From NCBI GenBank assembly GCA_013339895.1, contig JABACO010000003.1, positions 10,724,163 through 10,788,162 on the forward strand: a stretch of DNA of 64,000 nt, given 5' to 3'. The notes beneath the pieces are model-generated. The model saw only the letters and a list, made by a program, of their open reading frames with translations, was not told the DNA's origin and did not search any database. The position numbers and the translations under genes were made by a program. Source of the stretch: Ephydatia muelleri. Taxonomy: Eukaryota; Porifera; Demospongiae; Spongillida; Spongillidae. Of this stretch, positions 22,394-33,153 are shown in pieces (position 1 is the stretch's first letter; every line of letters starts with the position of its first letter).

Positions 22394-22585
22394 TTAATTT
22401 AAGCTCTTGCTTGCTGGGGCGTGCTGACACAAAGTTGAGAAAGCATCTATTTCCTCAGGTTTGACCATTCTGGGTTTTGTCTGAATAAGAATGAGGGGTG
22501 TTTTTTTTTCCAGTCCCCTGAACAACCCCATCCACTCGATTGCCAGTGCTGCCTTTTCAATCTGTGCATAGAGTGCTTTTAACAT
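22394..22585 (-). pseudogene. Possible RNase H remnant of a Ty3/gypsy element
   Basis: The minus strand contains LYAQIEKAALAIEW, similar to the conserved YAQIEKEALAI.W of gypsy RNase H, followed by a TKPRMV stretch where family members have TDHKPL. Only about 60 residues are seen and the remainder of an element is missing, so this is a weak call. Confidence 0.35.
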
Positions 22586-22599
22586 AAAACGAGATGAAT

Positions 22600-23694
22600 G
22601 GGAATATCCATGTGCAATAATGTTATCACATATCTGCTGACCGCTTATGCTTTTAAATAAGAATTACAACAAGTCATCGCAATGCTTAACATAATCTACA
22701 TGCAAGTCGTTGCAGTATTCGACACGGTACATTACATGAACGTGTAGCTCAGAAATACGCACTTCTTCTACACAGAGCTGAAACGTTGCATGTGGAGCGC
22801 TATATGCTATAAGGTGTTTGAATACATATACGCTAGCATGCATATAACATGTACTGTACATAATTATATAGACATCCTTATTTACCTATTTGGATTACCT
22901 TGAATCGAGCAATAGATTTTCACTGATGCACTTTTATCACGGTGCACACATGCCGAATATTGGTCTATGTACATGTATACACAGTGTGCGCTGCATGGTA
23001 AACTAGCTTCTGGTGCGTGATAAAAGGGCGGAGAAGAAAAAAGAATGGTCGATTTTTGCTTTATACATGTACATGTCGTCCTCAAGTTAGACGAAAACGG
23101 CAGAATTCCAAAGAGCGCCCAGTGTCTTGTATATTAGGCAACGCTGGATCGAAAACTATTGTACGCCGAAAGTACCCAATCCTATACAAGATCGTATCAC
23201 TACCGTGGGTCCCCATGTCATTGCCAATTAACCACAGAAGGGTCCCTCATGCTTTTCATCGCATGATCATCAACCTTGCAGCCTGTACCATACTTGGCAC
23301 ACAGCCTGATGGGATTGGAGGCTTTGACCTACAGAGTTGTGCAAATCTCCATGAGGTGTGAGCCCTCTTGGATGACATTTACAAATAAAGTGATTGGGAC
23401 ATGGTTTCATGGAATGATAGTGTAGCAATCATTTACATGTACACTAACTGCAACCACTTGACATCTATCACAAAAATATGTATGCTTTTTAGAACACTGT
23501 ATAAAAAAAACGATAAATATAATATACACCCAATGAAAAGTACATGCTCCCATAAAACTCAGATGATTACTTCGAATATATGAGAAATTCAGCCAGTCTC
23601 ATCCGCTACTCACAAAGATCAAATGCACACATATACACTCACATATGCACAAAGAAAATACAATAGCATTAAAATTTAGTAACAGAACAGATTT
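22600..23694. other. Unassigned intergenic DNA
   Basis: Downstream of the dioxygenase gene. A 114-aa frame at 23017-23361 (+) begins in lysine-rich sequence and matches nothing I recognise; it may be chance. The palindromic ACATGTACATGT occurs near 23070. Confidence 0.35.
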
Positions 23695-26600
23695 TCACCA
23701 GGATGTTTGAGAGAAAAGTTTGCTTCCAAGATCTGTCACATTGATTCCAAACTTCTCCAACTGAAGGACCAAATGGTGGGCAAAGTAAATACTTCCTAAT
23801 ACATGAATCTAATATGCGGCATTTGTATGTGTATTGTAGATGCAACATACTTGTCGGTTACATTGTACGTAGCATGGCAAAAAGAAGGCATTGCACTTCT
23901 GTATGGTGTCCCACAATGAAGAGAAATCTATACAAATTTGATAATAAAATTTCTACATTTGAGGTCATTTATTATTATTAAAATACCCAACAATAACTGT
24001 ACTGTTCCTAAATACTCATGATCCAAACTTCATGATAGGGTATCACAAATGTGCCATGGTGTAAAATCATAGACTAAACTATATGGGAATAAGATCACGA
24101 TCATACATGTCATCAGCATGAATGCAATTAAACACACATTCCAAACCTAGTCTGAGCTTTTATAATGATTTATCAATCACGATCATTGAACACAATTATA
24201 ACAAAGTGCCTAAACGTGTCACAAATTATGGATAACGATGAATTACAACACCGCTTGAAATTGATCACAAATATTTTGGATAATAGAAACATTATGGTAT
24301 AATATGAGTTTTATTTAAATCGACGAAAGAGGAGGGTAGCGAAAAAACTACAGACATCATCTTCAAAATTTTTGTTAGCCTTGGGGTCAAGATTTAGGAT
24401 ACTGTTTTTGTATTTCCAAAACATTGCTCCGCAGATGTATATGTCATTTAATTTGCACACCACTTTTTCACAAAGCATATTGAATCCATCTCAAAGTGCT
24501 TCACCACCCTTTCTCCCGTTGATAATTTTTTTCGTTTAATTCTTATACTCAAGTGCCAGAAAATCAAGTATTTGACAATTAGTAACTCAACAACTAAATT
24601 AGTTTATACATGGCAGACTGCAGTTTTGGCTAAACCATTAACTATGTCTATTATCATTAACCTTAATAACTTGAATAGGGGTGCTTAATTAACATTGGTT
24701 GATTAAATGGTAAGAATTTTAGATAGTAACTCTCGATCAGTATAAACTTCAACCTCTGGATACTCAATAAGTACATGTAAATAGATCGTTATATTATTTT
24801 GTTGTTGTATGTCCACGATACCTTGACAAATGTGTTTGTAATCAGATGAATTACAATGTACATACAGTATTCCCTCATGGTTTTTATTTATTTCAAAATA
24901 TAACAACAATAACAAAGAATAAAATAAACCACTGAGTATAGGCAGAAAATAAGTTATATACATGTAAAGGGGTGCAAAAAGCATGGAAACAAGGTTTTAC
25001 TGAAATGGGACTAGGAAAATGAAATAGACCTACACATAGTCAGCATGCACTATATTAGAACAGGAGTGTGCCTCAACAGCTACAAGGGTAAGGTCATGTT
25101 CACAAACATGAAGGTGGGTGATGTGATGACCTGCTACCACAAGCAGCACAAAGGGTAGCATAAGAAAGTTAAGTTTGTAGCCAGCTAACCATCATATCAT
25201 GATACGGTATATTAGTAACAAATAAAATTGAAATGTAATTAAAGCTATACGATTAATGTTAAAGTAATTTTCCTTGATTGTGGAATACCCTGTACACTTA
25301 CAGCACATGTAAAATACAAGTGCATAAGTATAAATATACAAATGCACGTGCATACATGCATACACATACACACCTCTACATATTGCCGATAGCAGCAATT
25401 TTTTTTGCATGGTTCTATATGGTATGTACCTGCTTTGCGATAGCTTGCTTTCTATGCTGTCCTCGTTCCGTGTCAAGAGGAACAGCCTTTTGGTACTTAA
25501 CAAACTGAGCATATCTGGAGGAAAGGAATTAATATGTGAATTCACATACTGTATATGCGCAATGCAAGTTCTACAGTTAATACAGATGAGTGCTTCAACA
25601 TCACTGTGCATGGGCACCACACGCTACAAACGTACCTGGGTCTGGAGCTGTAGTTAGGAGTACTTCCATGAGCCACAAGCTGGTTCCATACAACTAGACT
25701 CCCTGCTCGAGCTGTCACCCTCTGTGCATGGGACCACACCGGGTCTTTTTCATCAAGGAGGATGAAACTCTGGAGCGATGAGAAGATGAAACATAGAGTA
25801 GATTAGAACTGATAGAAGACTCAGCTAGAGCTGGAATCAGTGATGTTATGAGTACTTTAGTGATCTCAGAGGGGTTCAGTTTAAACACCAGGCAATGTAG
25901 AAATGCTATCTAGCTTCATATAGGTCTTCGAATGTTTTTGTGGGGGGGGGGGGGGGGGGGGGGGGTGTTCAGGTCATCAAATTTGTTTTTCTATATTTCA
26001 TGAACAGGGATAACATTGCACCCGGTGTTACTATACGAGTGCAACACCTTCAAAAGGATACTAAAATTAGTTACTTAAATGATGTACATTTTATAATCAT
26101 CAAACAAATCATAATGGTGTAATCAAATTAAATGTTACAATAAAGGTTAAACAAAATTAAAACTGAAGTGCCATTTATTGGAATGGTATACAAATATGAT
26201 AAATATTTATAAACCAGTACATGTATACTAATCTAATTGAAGAATATTCATTACAAATTACAATACCACAATACCTATTTTGTTATGATATTCAAATGAA
26301 ACTATTGAACTTCAAAACATTCAAACCATTGAGCCACCGTTGCGGATAGTTAAATCCAGTTTTGCGCTACTGTTATAAAAATTAGTTACAATTCTGTATT
26401 CATCTTGAATATTTGGCCATAATGTCAATAAGAATTGTTTTTGCTCTGAAGGAAGACCAGAAGTTCGAGTTTTCTACTCCCGTTCTTTGGAGCGATCACA
26501 TCCTTGCCCGATTGGTACGTGTAGGCTGGCCACCTCGCGGCACCTGGCACCTTTGGCTGAAACCCTAGCCACGATGATGTCTCGTGGTGCGCTCTTATTT

Positions 26601-29600
26601 GGAGACGGACACCTGGATGGAAAAACATTGTGGACGGGTGACAAGGCGGAAAAGTTGACTTCGGGAGTGGCCCGAAAAGAGAGGAACTTCCTCTGCGGAT
26701 TAGGGCCACGTTACTTGGAAGCTGTCTCGGAGGACCATGTGGATCTTTTGTTTCTCAAACCACGGAAGTTTGACGAGGCTGGACCTTGGGAACATTGTCC
26801 GGGAGCGCACACGAGGACTGCATTTGCTGGGTTTTGCATAGATCGTGTACATGTATATAAGCCTTCCGTAATGTGTAGTAGTAAGTTTGCTGTACTCTCA
26901 TTTAATTAATGTCAATTGAATTCGGAAAGTTTTGAAGGATTTACTTACAGGTATAACTAATCCCAATTTATTAACTGAATACAGCACTAGTTGTTCATTT
27001 AGTAACATTTATTATCTGCTAGATGACTGATATTAATACCAAAGTGCTTAATTAAAAGTGGTGCACTCATTAGAAACACACAATATATAAATAATCTTCT
27101 CTGAAGCTAATAAAATACAGCTCTTACAGACAATTGTAAAGTGATAGGCTCTGATCCTAAAATGGGTCGGAAAGATACTTCTCATCTCAAGCATGTTTTC
27201 ATTCTTAAGATTCTGCAGAATTACCATTGTTGAGCATATTTTGCAATACGTCCCCGTGTTTTTTCACAACTGAGTGCATCTTATTGAGTGCACAATTCAC
27301 AATTAGCTTGAGCTTTAGATAATGAAATGCAAATAAATGCATATATGGGAAAGTTTCCGAGAAAAGGGACCTAGCGTGTATTATAAAAAAGCATAATAAA
27401 AATGCCTTACGTTTGAAATGCTATAACTTCCGAAGGGTTAACGCTATTGTCTTCCTATTTTCAGCACTTCATACTACACCATTTCTCTATGGTTAAATAC
27501 ATTTTGGGATCTTGAACATGCTCCATGCCAGTATCGCGATGTCCGATACCCCAAGGGGTTCAAACCCGCCATAACTTTCTGTAGGAGTAATCAAATCGCT
27601 TCAAATTCGGTTTGTAGGTGGAGAGGTCCTATATCTATCTATTTGTTCTGTTCGTTAATTTTTATGCAATCCGTTACGGAGATACAATTGAACAAACTAC
27701 GTGCACATTTTCGCGCTCGTTTCGCGCCAATGATTTGGGCAAATTGCGCTCCGCTCAATGTATGGGGAGGCGGGGATTATTACATTGGCGCGAATCAAGC
27801 GGGAAAACGTGCACGTAGTTTATTCAACTGTATCTCCGTAACAGATGGCATAAAAATTAACGAACAGAACAAATCGATAGGTATAGGACCTCTCTACCTA
27901 CATACCGAATTTGAAGCGATTTCATTACTCCTACAGAAAGTTATGGCGGGTTTGAACCCGGTGGGGTATCGAACGTTGCAATACAGGCAAGGAGCAAGTG
28001 CAAGATCCCAAAAAGTATTTTACCATAGAGAAATGGTGTAATATGAAGTGCTGAAAATAGGAAGACGATAGCGTTAACCCTTCGGAAGTTATAGCATTTC
28101 AAACGTAAGGCATTTTTATTATGCTTTTTTATAATACACGCTAGGTCCCTTTTCTCGGAAACTTTCCCATATACCTCTGTGCTTGTGCACTAATATATGC
28201 ATGCAACTATGCAAAATACTACTCTCTTATACTTTTGCTCTCCGACAAAAACAATTTGGATAAACTTGTTGGCTAACCATTGTGTTGGTATATTGCTTTC
28301 CCAGAGTGCTTCTTGTATGTTCTGTCCACTGCAGGAATATCTTGTGGAACCCAGGAACAACAATAAATCCTCCATCTTCATTCCTATTGTCTGCGAGGTT
28401 TATTAACCCTTGCAAATGGAGCTAAATTGAAAATCAAAAGTTCCAGGTACATGTAATGTCTTCAAATTATAAAAAAAGCTACCCCCCTCCTCCCCCCAAA
28501 ATAAATACAAACAAAACCCTTCCAACAATTTGATACCCTACATACAGCAGAATTCATGCCAGTGCCGACACATGCGCAACAGCCGTTGTTGTAAGCACTC
28601 ACGGATATTATCGACAAGTGACCAACATGCAAAAAAAAAAAAAAGCACATCGAAACAACCTCCAGATACATTCTGTTGCCACACAAGCACATGTTGTACC
28701 TTTCTGTCCTCATATCGCCCAGGATGGTTGTTCTCTTCAAAGAAATCATTCGACTCCTCATATGCCAGTGACTCCAAGTTCAGCTCCTTCCCTTCCCCAT
28801 GTGGCAGGGTGAATACCCAGGGATTCATCTGCGCCAGAATATATTGCAATAACCCAAAATCAAGGGAAGGAAGAATAATTTACAACGGAGAACACTCTGC
28901 ACTGGTGTACGCACTCACTTATTAAAATACTAATGCCACATAATACATGTACATGAATTATTAATTACCCATATACTGTAGTTGCCACAGGGATGAACAC
29001 TTTCAACTTCACACACTGCAACATGCACAATTGCCCAACACCTGCATCTTTAGCTAAACTGTGAGTACTTCAATAAAATTTATGTGATATCCCCCAGTGG
29101 TAGGCAAAACACATGCTGAACCCTGCAAACTTAATACAGGAATGTGTCATCATTAAAACAAGCAGTGGGTGGCAACTTCAAAAGGCGAGTGCAATTCTAT
29201 TGAAAGAAATTATGTGCCCATCAATGTTACCTACATGTATACTGTGAAAATTTCACATGTAAGCGCACAAAAAATGTAACAGAACACGAGAATGAGTCTA
29301 ATGTTTAACCCACATCTAAATGTACGTTAGGCAATGATGCCCACTCTGCATGGATCATTTTCCCTTCTTGGTCAGTAGTCGGTCTGAATAAGGCATATCT
29401 GTCTTGATTCACCATCAGCTCCTGTATGATGCAAAAGAAATCAGCCATGATTTCATACATACATATGAAAAGGAAGCCTGCCTGTCCTAAAGACAAAACA
29501 TGCCAGAACTACATGTATACATATGCACACATAACCCTAATACTTATTGGAGAGTAAATAGCCATGCATTATATAAGTTAACAGAGCATGATTTGCGTAC

Positions 29601-30567
29601 ACATAAGCATGCACCACGACGAACAACCTTTTCTCCAGTAAGATTGGCGAACACATTGTACACGTCAGGGTTCTGTCTATTCTCCTGTGCCCTCTTCGTG
29701 AAGATGGGCCGATTCCCAGCAAACCTGATTGATGAATGGGAGGTGGAACGAGTGCCAATTATTGTTACAGTTCAAGCCCGCCACTGGGCCACAGCATATG
29801 GTATGCTGAGTAGTGCGGAGTCAGCATACCATCGACATGCATATCATTGAGGTGTCCATATGCGGACGTCCGCAAATGGACACATGATTGTTCAGTATTG
29901 CAGACTCTGCATGCACAACTCCGCATACTATTCAAATACCGCGGCGCCAGTGCCGTGTGCACTAAGACAAACGAGATTTAAAGTGTACGCGTGTTAGAAA
30001 CTAACCCGCCCGCCTGTCCGGAGGGCCAGCCATTGTCCCAGGTACTCGGGGCATCCCTCCTGATAGGGTTGATGATTTCCTCATCCCGCTTGACCCAGTT
30101 GTACCCTTTGGTCTCGATGTACGACCACATGTCGTCAATTGTAGCCAGACACTGGTCCGAGCTAAGGACATCCTGCACTACTACGTAGCCGTATTTGTCG
30201 AAGAACTGGAACGAGGCAAATAAAGAGAAAGAAGGGAAAAACATTTTCTGTCTTTAGGCGGTGCTATAAAAGGTAAGTCATGGTACCACTCCACTGTCAC
30301 CATAATGAACAGTGGAATCAATTGTCAAAAATAACCTCAAACGGTATGCACAGTCGTAAACTAGCTCCACTGATAGTCGCCTAAAGCACTGCCACTTAAA
30401 GTGACGGACCTACGTACCTCCCTGTACTCGTTGACCTGGTCTTTGGAGAACGACAAGGAGTAACACGGCTCCTCAGGGTCCATAGGCATGTCCACCCGTA
30501 CGGGGTCGTACGGGGTGTCAAACAGATGCGAGATATAACTCACAGCGCTGGCTACGAAGGCGGCCAT
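23695..30567 (-). CDS. Phytanoyl-CoA dioxygenase (PhyH) family Fe(II)/2-oxoglutarate enzyme
   Basis: Nine exons chain in consistent phase on the minus strand: 30567-30418, 30205-30006, 29724-29628, 29421-29314, 28828-28700, 28421-28278, 25769-25636, 25514-25430 and 23760-23695, giving about 370 aa. The N-terminal part has FFDKYGYVVVQDVLSSDQC. The iron-binding HxD is in NVHLDMNPW across the exon 4/5 junction. An EDGGF..VPGFHK block follows. The distal His and the 2-oxoglutarate Arg are in LVAHGSTPNYSSRPRYAQF. The last exon ends LGSKLFSQTSW. All catalytic residues look present, so the gene should be functional. Family members hydroxylate lipids or small molecules; the substrate here is unknown. 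The start is ATG 30567; an in-frame ATG lies 7 codons upstream. Intron 6 (about 2.5 kb) holds a fold-back element. Confidence 0.85.
24965..25040. mobile_element. Fragment of family-A MITE in the last intron of the dioxygenase gene
   Basis: GGTGCAAAAAGCATGGAAAC followed by AAGGTTTTACTGA corresponds to the AAGCAAGGAAACAAGGTC part of the family-A arm. Ends are not preserved. Confidence 0.4.
25942..25965 (+). repeat. Poly-G tract
   Basis: About 24 consecutive G in intron 6 of the dioxygenase gene. Confidence 0.9.
26425..26909. other. GC-richer intronic segment, not identified
   Basis: Open frames on both strands (140 aa +, 94 aa -) in a locally GC-rich stretch inside intron 6. No family resemblance and no splice-site support. 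It may be a retroelement scrap. Confidence 0.3.
27345..28170. mobile_element. Fold-back element (family B)
   Basis: 826 bp. The ends are inverted: ATGGGAAAGTTTCCGAGAAA at the left and its reverse complement at the right. Arms of roughly 380 bp are inverted copies (ACTACACCATTTCTCTATGG; ATCCGTTACGGAGATACA) around an asymmetric spacer of about 60 bp (TTTGGGCAAATTGCG...GGGGAGGCGGGGA). Non-coding. It lies in intron 6 of the dioxygenase gene. Confidence 0.85.
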
Positions 30568-30599
30568 AATTTGAGTCAAGTGGCACACCCTTGGTTGGC

Positions 30600-31072
30600 G
30601 TATTTATAGCATGCAAAAAACAACGATGACGTAACAAATTTTCGCCTATAAATAGAAACTCTATGTACAGAAGATGACATGATCTGGTATGCTGGAATCA
30701 CGTGCACATTATGATATTGCTAGGTGGCGGTGGTGGACGGGGGATGGGATGGGGTGGGTGGGGGGGCGGATGTATACATGTATAATATATGTACGTATAC
30801 TACAACCATGATCCCATGCAGCAGTAAAGATACAGCAGAGGTTAGTAGTAATATTCTACCTCATGTTTCATTTATTTAGGTATTAGCAGAATAAGAGTAC
30901 AAAGATTATAAATGGAAAAAAAACACACGAAGCACAAGGACAGCAAATTAATTTGTTTATTGCAATTTCATATGGTGAAGTTATATTGAATAATTATTGA
31001 TTACATGCATGTACATGTATCAGAATACTAGTCATGTTGTGCAAATATATCTAGTCACTCCAACAATTGAAA
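30600..31072. other. 5' flank of the dioxygenase gene
   Basis: A G-rich patch lies at 30725-30770. No ORF. The divergent space upstream of ATG 30567 would contain its promoter, but I see no definite core element. Confidence 0.4.
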
Positions 31073-31900
31073 CTACATTGTCCAAGTATAGATATATGTT
31101 TTATAACAAAGTCTTCTGTATAAAATATCACTGTTCTTTGGTATTGATAGTGATGTGTCTCTAGCATATATCACTTCAACATACAATCTGACTTGCAACC
31201 TTGTTGCATCATCAGATTTCAGATACTCATCAAACAGGCTTGACATTGTAAATGGTCCACCCAAGCATTTAAATTTCTCAAGATCCTTTTTTCTCTCCTG
31301 TCCAAGGTTAGATAGATCATATCCTCCTGCTGTAGCAGCCCATTCAAAAATTATATATTAGGATACTCTGGAACAACTTTTGTATGATCCTGTAATAGCA
31401 TTATTAATTAAATCATGTGCTGCACATTTAACTTTTGTTAATGAAGCTGTACTTAACTGCTTTGATCCACTCCTAATTTATAAAGCCAGCACTTCGCTTA
31501 GTATCAAGGTTGTGTATTGGTGCTGCTTTTAGCATATCTTGATCCATTGTAATAGAGGCTATGTATGGGAGTTTTCATCATAGAACGAAACCAAATTAAC
31601 TCCCCCTTGAAATAGCAGGTAAGATAACAGTATCTTCAGTTAAAACTTGTGGTTCATAGTCTTCACAAATTCCTTCTATACTCATACATATTTCAATTAC
31701 GCACCTAGAATGTGTAAATTGACAAAGGACCCTTGTACATCAGTTGCAAAGCAGGAATAAGTTTGGAATATGTTGTTGCAGTAGAAGTTGAAGGTGCACT
31801 CCCAATAATGCACCAATAGTCTACACAGCATCACTTTAAGAAATTCGAGCATCTTGCAATGCATGCCAATTGGTTGGTCACATGCTAAAATTTGTATGAT
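31073..31900 (-). pseudogene. Decayed repetitive protein gene, family not identified
   Basis: The minus strand shows protein-like pieces between stops: LTEDTVILPAIS, MLKAAPIHNLDTKRSAGFIN, KYSFINKS and GGPFTMSSLFDEYLKSDDATR continuing to VRLYVEVIYARDTSLSIPKN. The pattern (GGPFT...EYL...RLY.EV.YARD.S.S.PK) looks like a conserved C-terminus of a multi-copy protein, but I cannot name it. It may be part of the neighbouring transposon. Confidence 0.3.
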
Positions 31901-32007
31901 GCACTGTCAAAGTGATAAAGTGTAACTGCACAAATACATGTAAGAGAGCCAAACTATTAAAATGCTCATCTTTCAAGCTAACAGAAACCATGATTTATTA
32001 ATTGAGT

Positions 32008-32008
<1 letters not shown>

Positions 32009-32046
<38 letters not shown>
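32009..32046 (+). repeat. (GT)n microsatellite
   Basis: About 38 bp of uninterrupted GT. The surrounding 31900-33150 region shows no supported gene. Confidence 0.95.
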
Positions 32047-32047
<1 letters not shown>

Positions 32048-33153
32048 ATCTGATATGTACACTGATATGTTTGTCGATTACTGGATTGTCAATTGGATAC
32101 TACCTCATTATCTCAATTTACAGGTACATGTACATGTATGTAACCTAAAGTTTCCGTACAAATATGGATGATAAATGACCAAAACTATTTATGGTGCTAA
32201 GGCTGGGAATATATCCATTCTGCATCTGGCCCTGGTGGTGTGGGTTGTAATTCATTAACACATACTTGTCTTAAGCTTTGCCTGTCGTTCTTCTAATGTG
32301 CCTAACTATGAAAGCACTTAATTCCTGTGACCTTCATGGCCGACGTATCACTTATATGGCACAACAACATCGTGGAATATGAGTGCGTACATGTGTATGA
32401 GCCACAACAGTTGTTTGAACACACTCCAAACCTATCTACTGATGTACTTGTGTCATGACTAGTGTGACCATAAGAGGATGATTGGAACATGCATGTGTTT
32501 GACTGGGATGTTAGCCAGATACGTCCACTCAGATATCTTGAGCCTTCTTGCTTAGCGGTAAGAGAGCTGTGATAGTCATGCTTACCTACCAACCACATGG
32601 TCTAGGGATTAAAAGTATATATTACGCTAGGAATTCTGCATGGGATGGAATGGGGATGTTACAGACAGCCTAGCCTGCAGTACTTGTCACTGTTTTAATG
32701 TATATACTTATGTACTGCTGTATAGTGCCTCCGTGATACTATGACATATCCAGACCTTATATAGCCTTATGTTAAGCAGTCCATATCACAAAATATGTAA
32801 TAAAACATGTACATGTAAATAGCAGCTGGCCATGCATGGTTTGAATGCTTCCATACAGATTTTTTTTTACAGTGATATCTGTGGAATATAGAAATGTAAA
32901 TGAAGGTAAGAGACACAAATGTAGCTAGCTAGAAATTGTACAGTCAGATAATGAACGAAATTTTCATAAAGTCATGACCATTGAAGCTTGGCTGTGTTTA
33001 CACAACTTTATGGACTGGAACTGAAACAATGACTGTGCTCCATTCCAGCAAGTTTGAAAACAGTTTAAACAATGGCTGCTTTGCACTGTATCTGATGTAC
33101 TGGTATGTAGCAGTGATGGCTTAGTAGAAGAGACCATATATCCACTGTTTTGC

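Noticed and set aside
25040..25165. Plus-strand peptide LNSYKGKVMFTNMKVGDVM as a coding exon
   Set aside because: Short, followed by stops, on the opposite strand within the last intron of the dioxygenase gene; no family recognised.
26487..26909. 140-aa plus-strand frame in a GC-rich patch
   Set aside because: Lies in an intron of the dioxygenase gene with an equally open antisense frame and no recognisable motif; not called as a gene.
27643..28041. 132-aa frame across the middle of a fold-back element
   Set aside because: The arms are inverted copies and the frame is not preserved in the sibling copy at 42978-43796.
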